Positions 1-9,699 are shown, counted from the first letter of the stretch. The stretch is DNA of 64,000 nt from Nocardia mangyaensis (GCF_001886715.1 NZ_CP018082.1:4712001-4776000); one strand, 5' to 3'. Made by a program: numbers and translations. Notes: a model not told the origin generated them from the letters alone.

Positions 1-339
1 GGGTCGCCGGTGCCGCGGGAGCGGCCGGTGCCGGGGGGGTCGCGGCCGCGGCGGGAGCCGCCGGAGCCGGACGCGGGCCCGGACGGGGACCGCCGGGGGT
101 GGGCTTGGCGCCCGGACGGGCCGCCGGGGACGGTCCGGGACGGGCTGCCGACTTCGCATCGGCCGCCGGGGCGGACTTCGACGCGAGCGATTCACGCAGA
201 CGACGGGCGACGGGTGCTTCCACCGTCGAGGACGCCGACTTCACGAACTCGCCTTGCTCCTTGAGCTTCGCGAGTAGTTCCTTGCTTGTGACACCGAGCT
301 CTTTAGCCAACTCGTGCACGCGGGCCTTGCCTGCCACTG
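1..339 (-). CDS. infB: Translation initiation factor IF-2, N-terminal part (partial)
   Basis: This is the first 113 codons of IF-2, the GTPase that delivers initiator fMet-tRNA to the 30S ribosome. The gene is cut by the window edge, so the G domain is not visible. The N-terminus begins [15 protein letters not shown], the usual IF2_N helical motif of actinobacterial IF-2, and then becomes an Ala/Pro/Gly-rich linker, typical of the long disordered region in this phylum. The start is a GTG with GAGGAG just upstream. It is the last visible gene of rimP-nusA-ylxR-infB, the classical order. Confidence 0.93.
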
Positions 340-445
340 CTCTCCTCACTGAGAGGTCGAGCAGTGACACCGCCTAGGGAAGGCGGGCCCGCACGACCTC
401 GGGTTATCTCCGATGGACGTTCATCGTTGGTGCTTCACGGTGTGC

Positions 446-781
446 TCATGAGTGCTCGTGCCTGTTCTCGAGGTACTGCTCCAGGGCTGAGATATCCAGA
501 TTTCCGGACACTCGTAGGGCTCTGCCGAATGCTCGGCGCCGCTCTGCGGAACGCAGACAAGCTGAAACGGGGTGCAACCAAGCACCCCGTCCGGGAAGTC
601 TGCGCCGCGGGTCGGGGACTATCGCAACAGCCGGGGTTCCGACACTGTCACCGTCGGCGCCTCGATGCTGCGCCACGATCCGCAACAGGTCGGCAGACGG
701 CTCGCGCAGACGGCATCCGATACAGGTTCGAACGGATTGCGCGGGCCGATCCTTCACCCACTCTACCGGTGACCCGGTCAT
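446..781 (-). CDS. ylxR: YlxR family RNA-binding protein (DUF448)
   Basis: Small protein of the YlxR family, located as usual between nusA and infB. The hallmark RTCIGCR motif and a later GRGAWLHP motif (the family's GRGAY-type signature) are both present. I chose the ATG at 781 (111 residues) because GGGGAGGGG lies about 9 bases upstream and the length fits the family. A TTG at 853 overlapping the nusA stop would add 24 residues that look unlike the family. The protein is known as a nucleoid/RNA-associated factor; its exact role in actinobacteria is not clear from sequence. Confidence 0.9.
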   Translation of the reverse strand: MTGSPVEWVKDRPAQSVRTCIGCRLREPSADLLRIVAQHRGADGDSVGTPAVAIVPDPRRRLPGRGAWLHPVSACLRSAERRRAFGRALRVSGNLDISALEQYLENRHEHS

Positions 782-849
782 AACGACGAACCCCTCCCCT
801 TCTGAAGTTACGAACATGTCATCCGAGGGTCGGGATTCCCGCGTCTTCG

Positions 850-1878
850 TCAACTACGGTGCGCCTCCGGGCGGACCGGATCGCCCGGTTCCGGAGCCGC
901 GTCGCTGCGGATATCGATACGCCAGCCGGTCAGACGAGCGGCCAGGCGGGCATTCTGGCCCTCCTTGCCGATCGCCAGTGACAGCTGGAAGTCCGGCACG
1001 ATCACCCGCGCCGCCCTGGCTTCCGGATCCACGACGGTGACCGAGACCACCTTCGAGGGCGAGAGGGCGTTGCCGACGAAGGTCGCCGGATCCTCGGCGT
1101 AATCGATGATATCGATCTTCTCGCCCGCCAGTTCGCTCATCACGTTGCGCACGCGCTGACCCATCGGGCCGATGCACGCGCCCTTGGCGTTGACGCCGGG
1201 CACGGTGGAGCGCACGGCGATCTTGGAGCGGTGCCCGGACTCGCGCGCCACCGCGACGATCTCCACCGACCCGTCGGCGATCTCGGGGACCTCGAGCGAG
1301 AAGAGTCGGCGCACCAGATTCGGATGGGTGCGCGAGAGCTGGATCTGCGGGCCACGCGGGCCACGGGAGACCCCGTAGACGTAGCACTTGATCCGGTCAC
1401 CGTGTTCGTAGGTCTCGCCGGGCACCTGCTCGGCGGGCGGGATCAGGCCCTCGGCGCCATTGGCCTCGCTGCCGATGCGCACCACCACGATGCCGCGGGC
1501 ATTGGCCCTGGCGTCGCGCTGGACCACACCGCCGACGATGTCGCCTTCGTGGGTGGCGAACTCACCGAAGGACTTCTCGTTCTCGGCATCACGGAGCCGC
1601 TGCAGCACCACCTGGCGCGCGGTGGTCGCCGCGATCCGGCCGAAGCCCTCGGGGGTGTCGTCCCATTCGGAGACGAGGTTGCCGTCGGCGTCGAGTTCGC
1701 GCGCCATCACCCGGACCACGCCGGTCTTCTGGTTGATGTCGATGCGCGCGTTGGGCTGGTGACCCTCGGTGTGCCGGTAGGCGGTGAGCAGCGCCGACTC
1801 GATCGCCGAGATCACGGTCTCGATCGAGATGCCCTTGTCGGCGACGATCGCCCGCAAGGCTTCGATTTCAATGTTCAT
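850..1878 (-). CDS. nusA: Transcription termination/antitermination protein NusA
   Basis: 342-residue NusA, which binds RNA polymerase and modulates pausing, termination and antitermination. The layout is an N-terminal RNAP-binding domain (about 1-105), an S1 domain (about 110-180, with EGDIVGGVV), and two KH domains (about 200-325, including [11 protein letters not shown] and [16 protein letters not shown]). It lacks the acidic C-terminal repeats of the E. coli protein, as in other Gram-positive bacteria. Its ATG overlaps the rimP stop as ATGA, so the two genes are probably translationally coupled. Confidence 0.97.
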   Translation of the reverse strand: MNIEIEALRAIVADKGISIETVISAIESALLTAYRHTEGHQPNARIDINQKTGVVRVMARELDADGNLVSEWDDTPEGFGRIAATTARQVVLQRLRDAENEKSFGEFATHEGDIVGGVVQRDARANARGIVVVRIGSEANGAEGLIPPAEQVPGETYEHGDRIKCYVYGVSRGPRGPQIQLSRTHPNLVRRLFSLEVPEIADGSVEIVAVARESGHRSKIAVRSTVPGVNAKGACIGPMGQRVRNVMSELAGEKIDIIDYAEDPATFVGNALSPSKVVSVTVVDPEARAARVIVPDFQLSLAIGKEGQNARLAARLTGWRIDIRSDAAPEPGDPVRPEAHRS

Positions 1879-2504
1879 TCCGCAACCCCTTCGGTGGGAG
1901 AGTCACTGTGTAGGCCACTGGCGGCGAGGTCTGCGGGTTCGTCACCCGGGACGGGTCGGCCCGCGGCGATACCGCCCGCGAGCTCGAGTTCGGCGGCGCC
2001 GGGTGCGTTGAATTCCACCTGGACGACCGCGGAGGCGATGTCGGCCAGCGGCACGTGCACCCGGTGCGGCTTGCTGCGGCCGCCGAGCACGAGTGCGATC
2101 GTGCCGTCGTCGGCGAGGTGCCCCGCGCGAGCCTCGAAGCGCTTCTTGCCCTCGACCTGGTCGGCGGCCTCGGCCAGGACCACCTTCACCTTGCGTCCCT
2201 GGGCGCGGCGCCAGTGCCGATCGGTGGTGAGCGGGCGGTCGACGCCCGGGGTCGTCACTTCGAGCAGGTAGGCGGAATCGCCGAAATCACCGGCCGCGTC
2301 GAGCAGCTCCGACGTCTCGCGGCTGAGCTCGGCGATCGCGTCGAGGTCGACCGGGCCGTCGCTGTCCACGATGACCTTCAACCGAACCGGCGCCAGCTCG
2401 TCTTTGCCCGCAGCCGCGATCGCAACGCCCTCGAGGTCGAATCCCCGGCGTGCAACGAGCTCAGCGACTAGCTGGCTCACCCTTTCCTCGGTGGGCATCG
2501 GCAT
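1875..2504 (-). CDS. rimP: Ribosome maturation factor RimP
   Basis: 209-residue RimP, needed for assembly of the 30S subunit. The N-terminal domain carries the family's [10 protein letters not shown] motif (about residues 86-95), followed by the SH3-like C-terminal domain. The tail after about residue 165 is Ala/Pro/Gly-rich and likely disordered, making it longer than E. coli RimP (150). The ATG at 2504 is preceded by AGGAG. It heads the operon into nusA, ylxR and infB; the promoter must lie in 2505-2677. Confidence 0.95.
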   Translation of the reverse strand: MPMPTEERVSQLVAELVARRGFDLEGVAIAAAGKDELAPVRLKVIVDSDGPVDLDAIAELSRETSELLDAAGDFGDSAYLLEVTTPGVDRPLTTDRHWRRAQGRKVKVVLAEAADQVEGKKRFEARAGHLADDGTIALVLGGRSKPHRVHVPLADIASAVVQVEFNAPGAAELELAGGIAAGRPVPGDEPADLAASGLHSDSPTEGVAE

Positions 2505-2677
2505 ATGGGCGGCTCCTGGTTCAGTTGTGACGCGATCGGAAATTTCTACGCCGAAGGTCTAGCGTAACGCGCTCCGAGAGTGTAAAGGACCAGCAGCCGG
2601 GCGTCGCGCACCGGTCCGCTCCGGCGTGCCCTACCAGGTCACGGCGTGCGCGAGCGCCGCCGGACGGATCTGGCACG
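2505..2677. promoter_or_regulatory. Divergent promoter region between rimP operon and lipoprotein-like gene
   Basis: 173 bases between divergent genes. On the minus strand a TTACAC element followed by TACGCT/TAGACC lies about 60-75 bases upstream of rimP, and the ribosome binding site AGGAG sits just before its ATG. I cannot define exact promoter elements, and no operator palindrome stands out. Confidence 0.3.
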
Positions 2678-3598
2678 ATGGTGGTCGTGCCCTTCCGCCA
2701 TACCGCCCCGTCGAGCGCCGGGCGACCTTCCGGCATGCGTTCCGACCGGCACGAATCCCGCCCGACGACGCTCGCGGCGCCGTACCCGGTCAGCGTCGCC
2801 CCCGCCGGACCGACACCGCCTGCCGACGCCACGGCAAGCACGTATCCCGCACACGCACAACAGCTTCCAGCTCCACTGACTCAACCCCGCCCGCCCCGCC
2901 ACTCCCTCGAGGCCACCGCCGTCCGCGCGGCCCGGACCGCCACCGCGCCTGCCGGCGTCATCCGTGTCAGCGCCGCGCTCGTCGCTTCCGCGGATGCCGC
3001 GACAGACGCCGTCGCGACACACACCGATGGCACAGCGGCGCACACCGCCACGACGCCCGCCGAGGCACGGACCTGGCGCAGGCGGACATTGCTGCGGCTG
3101 GTCGGCGCGGGCGCGCTCGGGGCGCCCGCGGTAGCCGTGCTGGCCGCCTGTGCCGAGGACGACACCGTCCACGCACCCGATCCGCTTGCCGCCCAAGAGG
3201 TTCTGGCCCGCGCCGATGCCGTCGCGGCGACCGCGGCCATCGCGCTGGCGCCGCAGTCGCAGGCCGCGTTGAGCACCATCGCGACCGAGCGCACCGCGCA
3301 TGCCGATGCGTTGCGTGCCGAGATCGACCGGGTGCTCGGCGTGTACGGCGACGGCACCACACCGGTGCGACGCACGGGCGAGGTCGTCGTGCCCGGGCCC
3401 GACGGATCGACGGTGCCCGCCTCGGTCGTCGAGACCCATGCCGCGCAGCCGCTCGACCTCGCGCAGCTGCGCGATCAGCTGGCGCGCTCCCAGCAGGCCG
3501 CCGCCCGCGCGGCCAGTACCGAATCCGGTTATCGCGCAGGCTTGCTGGCCTCGATCAGCGCGTCCTGCGCCACCCAGGCGGGAGTCCTGCTGACATGA
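2678..3598 (+). CDS. Alanine-rich membrane/lipoprotein-like protein (Rv2843-like position)
   Basis: 306-residue Ala-rich protein of unknown function in the position of M. tuberculosis Rv2843, next to rimP. Residues about 131-157 form an Arg-rich start (WRRRTLLR) followed by a hydrophobic segment ending VLAAC, which looks like a signal or anchor with a lipobox (Cys158). The C-terminal half is helical and polar, with a THAAQPLDLAQLRDQL stretch. The first 130 residues are Ala/Thr/Pro-rich and disordered-looking, which is odd ahead of a signal sequence. In this frame I see no good start after the ATGs at 2678 and 2735. It overlaps the next gene by ATGA, so they are probably co-translated. Confidence 0.7.
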   Translation: MVVVPFRHTAPSSAGRPSGMRSDRHESRPTTLAAPYPVSVAPAGPTPPADATASTYPAHAQQLPAPLTQPRPPRHSLEATAVRAARTATAPAGVIRVSAALVASADAATDAVATHTDGTAAHTATTPAEARTWRRRTLLRLVGAGALGAPAVAVLAACAEDDTVHAPDPLAAQEVLARADAVAATAAIALAPQSQAALSTIATERTAHADALRAEIDRVLGVYGDGTTPVRRTGEVVVPGPDGSTVPASVVETHAAQPLDLAQLRDQLARSQQAAARAASTESGYRAGLLASISASCATQAGVLLT

Positions 3599-4026
3599 CC
3601 GACCAACGACAGGCACTGCAGGCCGCGCTCGACAGCGAGCACGCCGCCGTCTATTCCTACGGCGTGATCGCCGCCTACGCCAACAACGACCGGGCCCGCC
3701 TGGTCGCCGAGTTCAGCGCGGCCCACCGGGCCCGCCGCGACGCCACCATCGAACTTCTCGAAGCCGACGGCACCGCCCCGGAAGCACCCGACGCCGCCTA
3801 CAACCCGCCGTTCCCGGTCGACAACCCGATCCCCGCGGCCCAGCTGGCTGTCGCGGTCGAATCCGACTGCGCCGCAGCGTGGTTGGCCGCGGTCGAACGA
3901 GCCACCGAGCCCGCCGTGCGCGTGACGGCCACCCAGGCGCTCACCGAGGCGGCCGTACGCCGCGCCCGCTGGCAGGTCATCCTGGGCGCCGATCCGGTCA
4001 CCGTCAGCTTCCCAGGCAAGGCATAG
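3595..4026 (+). CDS. DUF4439 ferritin-like protein (Rv2844-like)
   Basis: 143-residue helical protein resembling the DUF4439 ferritin-like family, in the position of M. tuberculosis Rv2844. The start MTDQRQALQAALDSEHAAVYSY has the Glu/His-containing first helix seen in this family, and a second acidic helix follows (AELFSAAH-like region, then ELLEADGT). No signal peptide is visible. The ATG overlaps the stop of the upstream gene. The function is unknown; the fold suggests a four-helix bundle that may or may not bind metal. Confidence 0.85.
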   Translation: MTDQRQALQAALDSEHAAVYSYGVIAAYANNDRARLVAEFSAAHRARRDATIELLEADGTAPEAPDAAYNPPFPVDNPIPAAQLAVAVESDCAAAWLAAVERATEPAVRVTATQALTEAAVRRARWQVILGADPVTVSFPGKA

Positions 4027-4058
4027 ACGCACCCCGCCGGCCATGACCTGGAGTAGGA

Positions 4059-4128
4059 CCGTTGATCACCATGCTCCCAGGTGAGCATCGCCGGAGAAGC
4101 GACGCCACCAGGGCGTGGTGATCAACGG
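4059..4128. repeat. Long imperfect inverted repeat between convergent genes
   Basis: The 13-base arm CCGTTGATCACCA (4059-4071) is matched perfectly by TGGTGATCAACGG (4116-4128). Five more pairs, including two G-U wobbles, extend it inward, and GGTG/CACC (4080-4083/4106-4109) can form an inner stem. It lies between the convergent DUF4439 and acyl-CoA dehydrogenase genes and could act as a bidirectional terminator, but there is no T tract. A small dispersed repeat is the alternative. Confidence 0.5.
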
Positions 4129-4144
4129 CCCAGATCTGTCGCGA

Positions 4145-5896
4145 CTAGGGGCGCATCGCGTAGGCCCCGTCGTAGGACTCGACCTGCTGCCATACGCGGT
4201 CGAAGCGCTCGGCGTCGGCGACGGGGCTGCGCAGGGCGCCGATCGCCCATGCCCGCTGGGCCTCGGTGACCGAGGGCTTGCCGAGCAGGGCCGTGGCCTG
4301 GGTGTTGAAGTCGCGGATCTGGAAGTCGAAGATCTGGTCGAGCACGTCGCGGTCGAGGCCAGTGAGTTCGGCCTGCTCGAGGATCAGCTGGCCGTAGACC
4401 ACCGTGGAGAACAGGTGGCCGATGGTCAGCATGAAGTCCAGGTCCTTCTGCTGGCCGGCATCGGGGGCGGCGGTGAGCAGCAGGGTGCGCAGCGCCTGGG
4501 CCTGCTCGTAGAAGCGGCCGACATTGGGGACCTCGGCGGCCTGCTCGTAGGCGGGGGCCCAGTCGGCGAACTGCACCTTGCCCGCGCCGCGCGCCGGGCC
4601 CTGCTTCCAGAAGAACTCCTGGTCACCGGGGGCGAGATCGGTGCCGATCACCGGGTATTCCTTCGGGTTGAGCAGGTAGTTCGGCATGAACTTCAGAATC
4701 TGGCCCACGTTCACGTGCACCGTGCCCTCGAGCCGGGGCAGGTGGTTGATGTAGCGCGAGGCCTGCGCGAAGTAGGTGGCCTTCTCGAATCCCTTGGCCG
4801 CCAGCACATCCAGCAGCAGGGTCATCGCGACCTCGCCCTCGGAGGTGACTTTGGACTTGGTCATCGGGTTGAACAGCAGGTAGCGACGATCCTCGAGCGA
4901 GGCGCTGCGGAAGTAGTCCACGGCGCGGTCGCTGAACAGCTTCATCGCGATCAGCCGGGCGTAGGCGTCGACGAAGTTGCCTCGCACGTGGCCGAAGTCG
5001 GTGACCGGGTTGCCGTAGAGGATGCGGTTGTTGGCGTGGCTGATGGCCTCGAAGAAGGAGTGCTCGACCATGCCGATGCTGCCGTGGCAGAGGTTGAACT
5101 TGCCCACGTTGACGGTGTTGAGCGCGGCCGAGAAGCCCTCGGGGCCTTCGTGCAGCACATCGGCGGCGGTGACCGGGTAGTTCTCCAGCCGGAAGTGGCT
5201 GACGTACATCTGCCCGTGGATGACACTCTCGACCAGGTGGTAGTTGGCGTGCCTGCTGTCGGCCGCGAACCAGATGTAGCCCTCGGGCCCCTCGACATCG
5301 CCGCGCCGGGAGAACACCGACACCATCGAAGCGACGTTGCCGTTGCCGATGTAGTACTTCTCGCCGCTGGCGCGGAACAGGATGCCCGCCTCGGCGTCGG
5401 CGCTGCCCGGCGCGCTCGGGGTGAGGATCAGGTCGGTGTTGTAGATGTCGGCGCCGTGGTCGCGCTCGGACAGCGCGAACGCCATCACCTGACCCTCGTC
5501 GAGGTCGGCGGCGGCCTTGCGCTTGGCGATCTCGTTGTCGCTCTGCCAGATCGGGCCCAGCCCCAGGATGGTGACCTGCTCGGCGTACCAGTACGCCAGC
5601 CCGTAGAAGCCGAAGATCTCGGCGAGGGCGGCATTGCGCGCGGCGTCCCAGCGCTTGTTCGGATCACCGTCGGCGTAGGCGGCCGGGGTCAGGAAGGTGG
5701 CGAACAGCTTCTCCTCACCCACGAACTCGAGGAACTCCTCGGTCCACACCGCGTCGCGATCCTCGGCCAGCAGCTGCGCCTTGCCCCTGGACTCGAACCA
5801 CTCGATGGTGGCCCGCAACAGCCGCCGCGTCTCGGCATCGAAATGCTGGGGGTCGTAGGTGGCGGGGTTGAACAGCAGGCTGGGCGAACTCGTCAT
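4145..5896 (-). CDS. Acyl-CoA dehydrogenase family flavoprotein
   Basis: 583-residue member of the acyl-CoA dehydrogenase superfamily (FAD-dependent alpha,beta-dehydrogenation of an acyl thioester). The FAD/substrate-binding middle-domain motif FALSERDHGADIYNTD (about 140-155) and a beta-barrel section with YIGNGNVA (about 183-190) precede the helical C-terminal domain. The protein is longer than the usual ~390 residues, like the large ACAD subfamily in mycobacteria. The substrate cannot be read from sequence. It is a monocistronic gene facing the DUF4439 gene, and proS lies upstream on the same strand behind a terminator. Confidence 0.88.
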   Translation of the reverse strand: MTSSPSLLFNPATYDPQHFDAETRRLLRATIEWFESRGKAQLLAEDRDAVWTEEFLEFVGEEKLFATFLTPAAYADGDPNKRWDAARNAALAEIFGFYGLAYWYAEQVTILGLGPIWQSDNEIAKRKAAADLDEGQVMAFALSERDHGADIYNTDLILTPSAPGSADAEAGILFRASGEKYYIGNGNVASMVSVFSRRGDVEGPEGYIWFAADSRHANYHLVESVIHGQMYVSHFRLENYPVTAADVLHEGPEGFSAALNTVNVGKFNLCHGSIGMVEHSFFEAISHANNRILYGNPVTDFGHVRGNFVDAYARLIAMKLFSDRAVDYFRSASLEDRRYLLFNPMTKSKVTSEGEVAMTLLLDVLAAKGFEKATYFAQASRYINHLPRLEGTVHVNVGQILKFMPNYLLNPKEYPVIGTDLAPGDQEFFWKQGPARGAGKVQFADWAPAYEQAAEVPNVGRFYEQAQALRTLLLTAAPDAGQQKDLDFMLTIGHLFSTVVYGQLILEQAELTGLDRDVLDQIFDFQIRDFNTQATALLGKPSVTEAQRAWAIGALRSPVADAERFDRVWQQVESYDGAYAMRP

Positions 5897-6017
5897 GCGG
5901 TCAACTTATCAGCGCCGTACCCCGCTGCGAGCCGTCTACCTGCCGGTTTCCCCTACGTAGGCGTAGGTTCGGCCGCCACCGGCCGGCCCGCCGGTCGCCG
6001 GTGCGCCGGAAGGCGAA

Positions 6018-6050
6018 CGCGCCGCCCCGCACAGTGTGCGGAGCGGCGCG
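6018..6050 (-). terminator. Strong hairpin terminator after proS
   Basis: CGCGCCGC (6018-6025) pairs with GCGGCGCG (6043-6050), and CCGCACA (6027-6033) with TGTGCGG (6035-6041), with one C-A mismatch between. The stem is about 14 bp and starts 18 bases past the proS stop. There is no U tract, as is common in actinobacteria. Confidence 0.75.
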
Positions 6051-6067
6051 ATGTGACGAAACAGAAC

Positions 6068-7816
6068 TCAGCCGCGGATCTTGGCGGTCACGGCGGCGAC
6101 CGCGTCTTCGGCCGGGATCTCCTCGGCCGCACCGGTCGCGCGATTGCGCAGTTCGACCTTGCCGTCGGCCCAACCGCGGCCGATCACCAGGATCCAGGGC
6201 ATGCCGAGCAGTTCGGCGTCCTTGAACTTCACGCCGGGCGAGGCGGTGCGGTCGTCGAAGAGGACCTCGAGGCCCTGGGAGTCCAAGCCCGCGACAACTT
6301 GTTCGGCGCCCTCGCGAGCGGCGGCGTCCTTGTTGGCGATCACCACGTGCACGTCGAAGGGGGCGATCTCGGCGGGCCAGCGCAGGCCCTTGTCGTCGTG
6401 CTGCTGTTCGGCGATCACCGCGACCATGCGGGACACGCCGATGCCGTAGGAACCCATGGTGAGGCGGACCGGCTTGCCGTTCTCGCCGAGCACGTCGACG
6501 TCGAAGGCGTCGGTGTACTTGCGGCCGAGCTGGAAGATGTGACCGATCTCGATGCCGCGCGCCGACACCAGCGGACCGGCGCCGTCGGGCGAGGGATCGC
6601 CGTCGCGGACCTCGGCGGCTTCGATGGTGCCGTCGGGGGTGAAGTCACGACCAGCGACGAGCCCGACGACGTGCTTGCCCGCCACATCGGCGCCGGTGAT
6701 CCAGGCGGTGCCCTCGACCACGCGCGGATCGACCAGGTAGCGAATGCCGTTGGCCTGCAGGCTCTTCGGACCGATGTAGCCCTTCACCAGGAAGGGGTTG
6801 GCGGCGAAGTCGGCCTCGGTGAGCAGTTCCACCTCGGCGGGCTCGACGGCGGCTTCGAGGCGTTTGTCGTCGACCTCGCGGTCACCGGGGATGCCGATGC
6901 CGAGGATCTCGGTCTTGCCGTCGGGATGACGCAGCTTGACCATCACGTTCTTGAGTGTGTCGGCGGCGGTCACCGCGCGGTCGAGAGCCTTCGCCTCGTT
7001 GGCCCAGTCGACCAGGGTGGCGATGGTGGGCGTGTTCGGGGTGTCGTGCTCGACGGCCGCGGGCCTGCCCTCGATCGGCAGCGGCGCGGGCGCGGGCGTG
7101 ACCACGGCCTCCACATTGGCCGCGTAGCCGGACTCGACACAGCGCACGTAGGTGTCCTCGCCCACCGGGCTCTCGGCGAGGAATTCCTCCGACGCGCTGC
7201 CACCCATGGCGCCGGACGTGGCGGCCACGATCACGTACCGCACGCCGAGGCGATCGAAGATGCGCTGGTAGGCGGCGCGATGGGTGGCATAGCTGGCGGC
7301 CAGGCCCGCGTCGTCGAGGTCGAAGGAGTAGGAGTCCTTCATGACGAACTCGCGTCCGCGCAGGATGCCGGCCCGCGGGCGCTCCTCGTCGCGGTACTTG
7401 GTCTGGATCTGGTAGAGCGTGACCGGCAGATCCTTGTAGGAGTTGTACTCACCCTTGACGGTGAGCGCGAACAGCTCCTCATGGGTGGGGCCGAGCAGGT
7501 AGTCGCCGCCCTTGCGGTCCTGCAGGCGGAACAGGGCGTCGCCGTATTCGGTCCAGCGGTTGGTGGTCTCGTACGGCTCGCGCGGCAGCAGCGCGGGCAG
7601 GGCGATCTCCTGGGCACCGGTGGCGTCCATCTCCTGGCGCACCACGTCCTCGATGCGGCGCAGTGTACGCAGGCCCAGCGGCAGCCATGAGTACACGCCG
7701 GGGGCGACGCGGCGGACGTATCCGGCGCGAACGAGCAGTTTGTGGCTGGGCACCTCGGCGTCGGCGGGATCGTCTCGCAGGGTGCGCAGGAACAGGCGGG
7801 AGAGGCGGGTGATCAC
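6068..7816 (-). CDS. proS: Proline--tRNA ligase
   Basis: 582-residue bacterial-type (long) prolyl-tRNA synthetase, charging tRNA-Pro. Class II motifs are clear: motif 2 around [10 protein letters not shown] (about 140-149), the TYSF-like DSYSFD segment, and motif 3 [10 protein letters not shown] (about 447-456). Between motifs 2 and 3 is the editing insertion (about 225-390) that removes mis-charged Ala, containing DTLKNVMVK and GDREVD. The C-terminal anticodon-binding domain ends AVTAKIRG. The position between the Rv2844-like gene and the EfpA/CysG genes matches mycobacterial order apart from inserted blocks. Confidence 0.97.
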   Translation of the reverse strand: MITRLSRLFLRTLRDDPADAEVPSHKLLVRAGYVRRVAPGVYSWLPLGLRTLRRIEDVVRQEMDATGAQEIALPALLPREPYETTNRWTEYGDALFRLQDRKGGDYLLGPTHEELFALTVKGEYNSYKDLPVTLYQIQTKYRDEERPRAGILRGREFVMKDSYSFDLDDAGLAASYATHRAAYQRIFDRLGVRYVIVAATSGAMGGSASEEFLAESPVGEDTYVRCVESGYAANVEAVVTPAPAPLPIEGRPAAVEHDTPNTPTIATLVDWANEAKALDRAVTAADTLKNVMVKLRHPDGKTEILGIGIPGDREVDDKRLEAAVEPAEVELLTEADFAANPFLVKGYIGPKSLQANGIRYLVDPRVVEGTAWITGADVAGKHVVGLVAGRDFTPDGTIEAAEVRDGDPSPDGAGPLVSARGIEIGHIFQLGRKYTDAFDVDVLGENGKPVRLTMGSYGIGVSRMVAVIAEQQHDDKGLRWPAEIAPFDVHVVIANKDAAAREGAEQVVAGLDSQGLEVLFDDRTASPGVKFKDAELLGMPWILVIGRGWADGKVELRNRATGAAEEIPAEDAVAAVTAKIRG

Positions 7817-8081
7817 GGGTGCACAGCGTAGCCCCTGGTCCCCCGGCCCTCACAGCGGATTACCACGTGGGCGCCGCCCGCGCGCCCGGACAACTGATTC
7901 GCGCGAGAAAGTACTGAAGGTTACCCAATGATGCCCGACACCAATCAGCGGATAACAAAACAATAACGGATGATGAGTGAACTATTCTGTTCCCTCTAGG
8001 TTCTACGTGCGTCCAATTTGTAATTACAACAGAAAACGGTAGCTGCCGAATTCGCGCACGCTACCCTTTCGGGAGGCCGAT
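7817..8081. promoter_or_regulatory. Divergent intergenic region, AT-rich toward ehuB
   Basis: 265 bases between proS and ehuB. The ehuB-proximal half (about 7915-8040) is far richer in A+T than the rest of the window, with runs such as TAACAAAACAATAA and TTTGTAATTACAACA, as expected for a regulated promoter. A GGGAGG ribosome binding site (8070-8075) precedes the ehuB ATG. I see no riboswitch or small gene. Confidence 0.4.
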
Positions 8082-8969
8082 ATGACCGACAAGAAATCGC
8101 TGCCCAAGCGCTGCGCGGCGGTGCTGAGCGGCGCCGCGCTGGTCGCGGCCGCACTGGCCGGCTGCACGAAGACCGAGACCGCCGAGAGCGGTCAGCTGCT
8201 GGAGTCGCTGCGCGACAAGGGCACGATCACCGTGGGTTTCGCGGGCGAGGCGCCGTACTCGTTCAACGAGAACAGCCAGCTCACCGGCGCGACGGTGGCC
8301 CTGCACCGGGAGATCTTCGGCAATCTCGGCATCGAGACCGTCGACGGCGTACAGACCGACTTCGGCGCCCTGATCCCCGGCCTGCAGGCAAATCGATTCG
8401 ATGCCGTGAGCGCGGGGATGTCGATCTTGCCGCAACGCTGTGAACAGGCCGCTTTCAGCGAACCGGAATTCATGTACACCACCGCGCTGATGGTGAAATC
8501 CGGCAACCCACTGAACCTGACGGACATGCAATCGATCAAGGACAGCGGTGCCAAGATGACCGCGATGACCGGCGCCATCGAATCCGACTACGCCAGCGCG
8601 CTCGGCATCGACGCGGCCCAGGTCGCCACCCCGCAGGACGGCATGGACGCGGTCACCTCCGGCCGGGCCGACGTGTTCGCACTCACCGCGATCTCGCTGA
8701 ACTGGCTCAAGAACCACACCCCCGGCGCCGACGTCGACGTGACGCCGTCGTTCGTGGCGGTGATCGACGGCAAGCCGCAGGTCGGCGCGGGTGGCACGGT
8801 CTTCCGGACCAGCGATCCCGACCTGCTGGCCGCCTACAACGCCGAGCTGGCCAAGATCACCTCCGACAAGGACAAGTACCTCTCGATCGTCGGCGAGTTC
8901 GGCTTCACCGAACGCGAGCTGCCCGATCCGCAGTACACGACAGCCAAGCTGTGCGAGGGCGAAATCTGA
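8082..8969 (+). CDS. ehuB: ABC transporter substrate-binding lipoprotein, family 3 (EhuB-like)
   Basis: 295-residue extracytoplasmic solute receptor. A short basic N-terminus and hydrophobic stretch end in the lipobox LAGC (Cys28), so it is a lipoprotein. The mature part has the family 3 (polar amino acid) fold start GTITVGFAGEAPYSF and the FDAVSAGMSILPQRC segment typical of ectoine/hydroxyectoine receptors. It is first in a four-gene operon with two permeases and an ATPase in the order ehuB-C-D-A. Ectoine specificity is inferred from this order and the general look; another compatible solute or amino acid is possible. Confidence 0.75.
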   Translation: MTDKKSLPKRCAAVLSGAALVAAALAGCTKTETAESGQLLESLRDKGTITVGFAGEAPYSFNENSQLTGATVALHREIFGNLGIETVDGVQTDFGALIPGLQANRFDAVSAGMSILPQRCEQAAFSEPEFMYTTALMVKSGNPLNLTDMQSIKDSGAKMTAMTGAIESDYASALGIDAAQVATPQDGMDAVTSGRADVFALTAISLNWLKNHTPGADVDVTPSFVAVIDGKPQVGAGGTVFRTSDPDLLAAYNAELAKITSDKDKYLSIVGEFGFTERELPDPQYTTAKLCEGEI

Positions 8970-8976
8970 TTCACGC

Positions 8977-9699
8977 ATGAGCAATCTCGACGCGTTACGC
9001 GATGCCCTCCCCTCGCTGGGGGAGGGCATCGTGGTGACGCTGGAGCTGACCATCGGCGGCGCGCTGCTCGCGTTCGTCCTCGCCCTCGCGCTCGGTACCT
9101 TGGCGCGCGTCCGCAATCTCGCGGCGCGCGGGAGTGCCCGAGTCCTGATCGAATTCTTCCGCGGCACGTCATTGCTGGTACAGATCTTCTGGCTGTTCTA
9201 TGTGCTGCCGCTGCTGGGCTACAAGCTGGATCCGGTGTTCTGCGGGATCCTGGCACTGGGCCTGAACTACGGCGCGTACGGCGCCGAGGTGGTGCGCGGT
9301 GCCCTCAACGCGGTGCCCCGCGGGCAGTTCGAAGCCGCGGTCGCGCTGAACTTCAGTCCGTGGCAGCGGTTGCGGCGCGTGTTGTTCCCGCAGGCGTGGG
9401 CGCTGATGCTGCCCTCGATGACCAACCTGCTGGTCCACCTGCTCAAGGGCACCGCGGTGGCGTCCTACATCACCCTGCAGGACCTCACCTTCGAGATCGG
9501 CAACCTGCGCAAGGACACCGGTGACACGCTGTTCGCGTTCGGGGTCGGCCTTGCCATCTACTTCGTGCTCGCCTACCTGCTCACCCTCGGAATGAACCTG
9601 CTCGAGACCCGCGCCAAGACCAAGCTGGGCCGGGGCGCCTCACTCAAGGAAGTCCTCAGCCTGGCGCCCGACGACGCGCACGCGAAGGTGGGCTCATGA
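8977..9699 (+). CDS. ehuC: ABC transporter permease, HisM/GlnP type (EhuC-like)
   Basis: 240-residue inner-membrane permease with about five transmembrane segments. It has the N-terminal family signature (LPSLGEGIVVTLELT), the EFFRGTSLLVQIFWLFY segment, and the cytoplasmic EAA-like loop around EAAVALNFSPWQRLRRVLFPQA (about 125-145) that docks on the ATPase. The ATG at 8977 starts 7 bases after the ehuB stop. It is partner of the next permease, with which it overlaps by ATGA. Confidence 0.8.
   Translation: MSNLDALRDALPSLGEGIVVTLELTIGGALLAFVLALALGTLARVRNLAARGSARVLIEFFRGTSLLVQIFWLFYVLPLLGYKLDPVFCGILALGLNYGAYGAEVVRGALNAVPRGQFEAAVALNFSPWQRLRRVLFPQAWALMLPSMTNLLVHLLKGTAVASYITLQDLTFEIGNLRKDTGDTLFAFGVGLAIYFVLAYLLTLGMNLLETRAKTKLGRGASLKEVLSLAPDDAHAKVGS

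Noticed and set aside
4115..7690. A 1191-codon open frame on the plus strand
   Set aside because: It is entirely antisense to the acyl-CoA dehydrogenase and proS genes and has the GC-driven look of a shadow frame (Gly/Val/Asp-rich, no domains).
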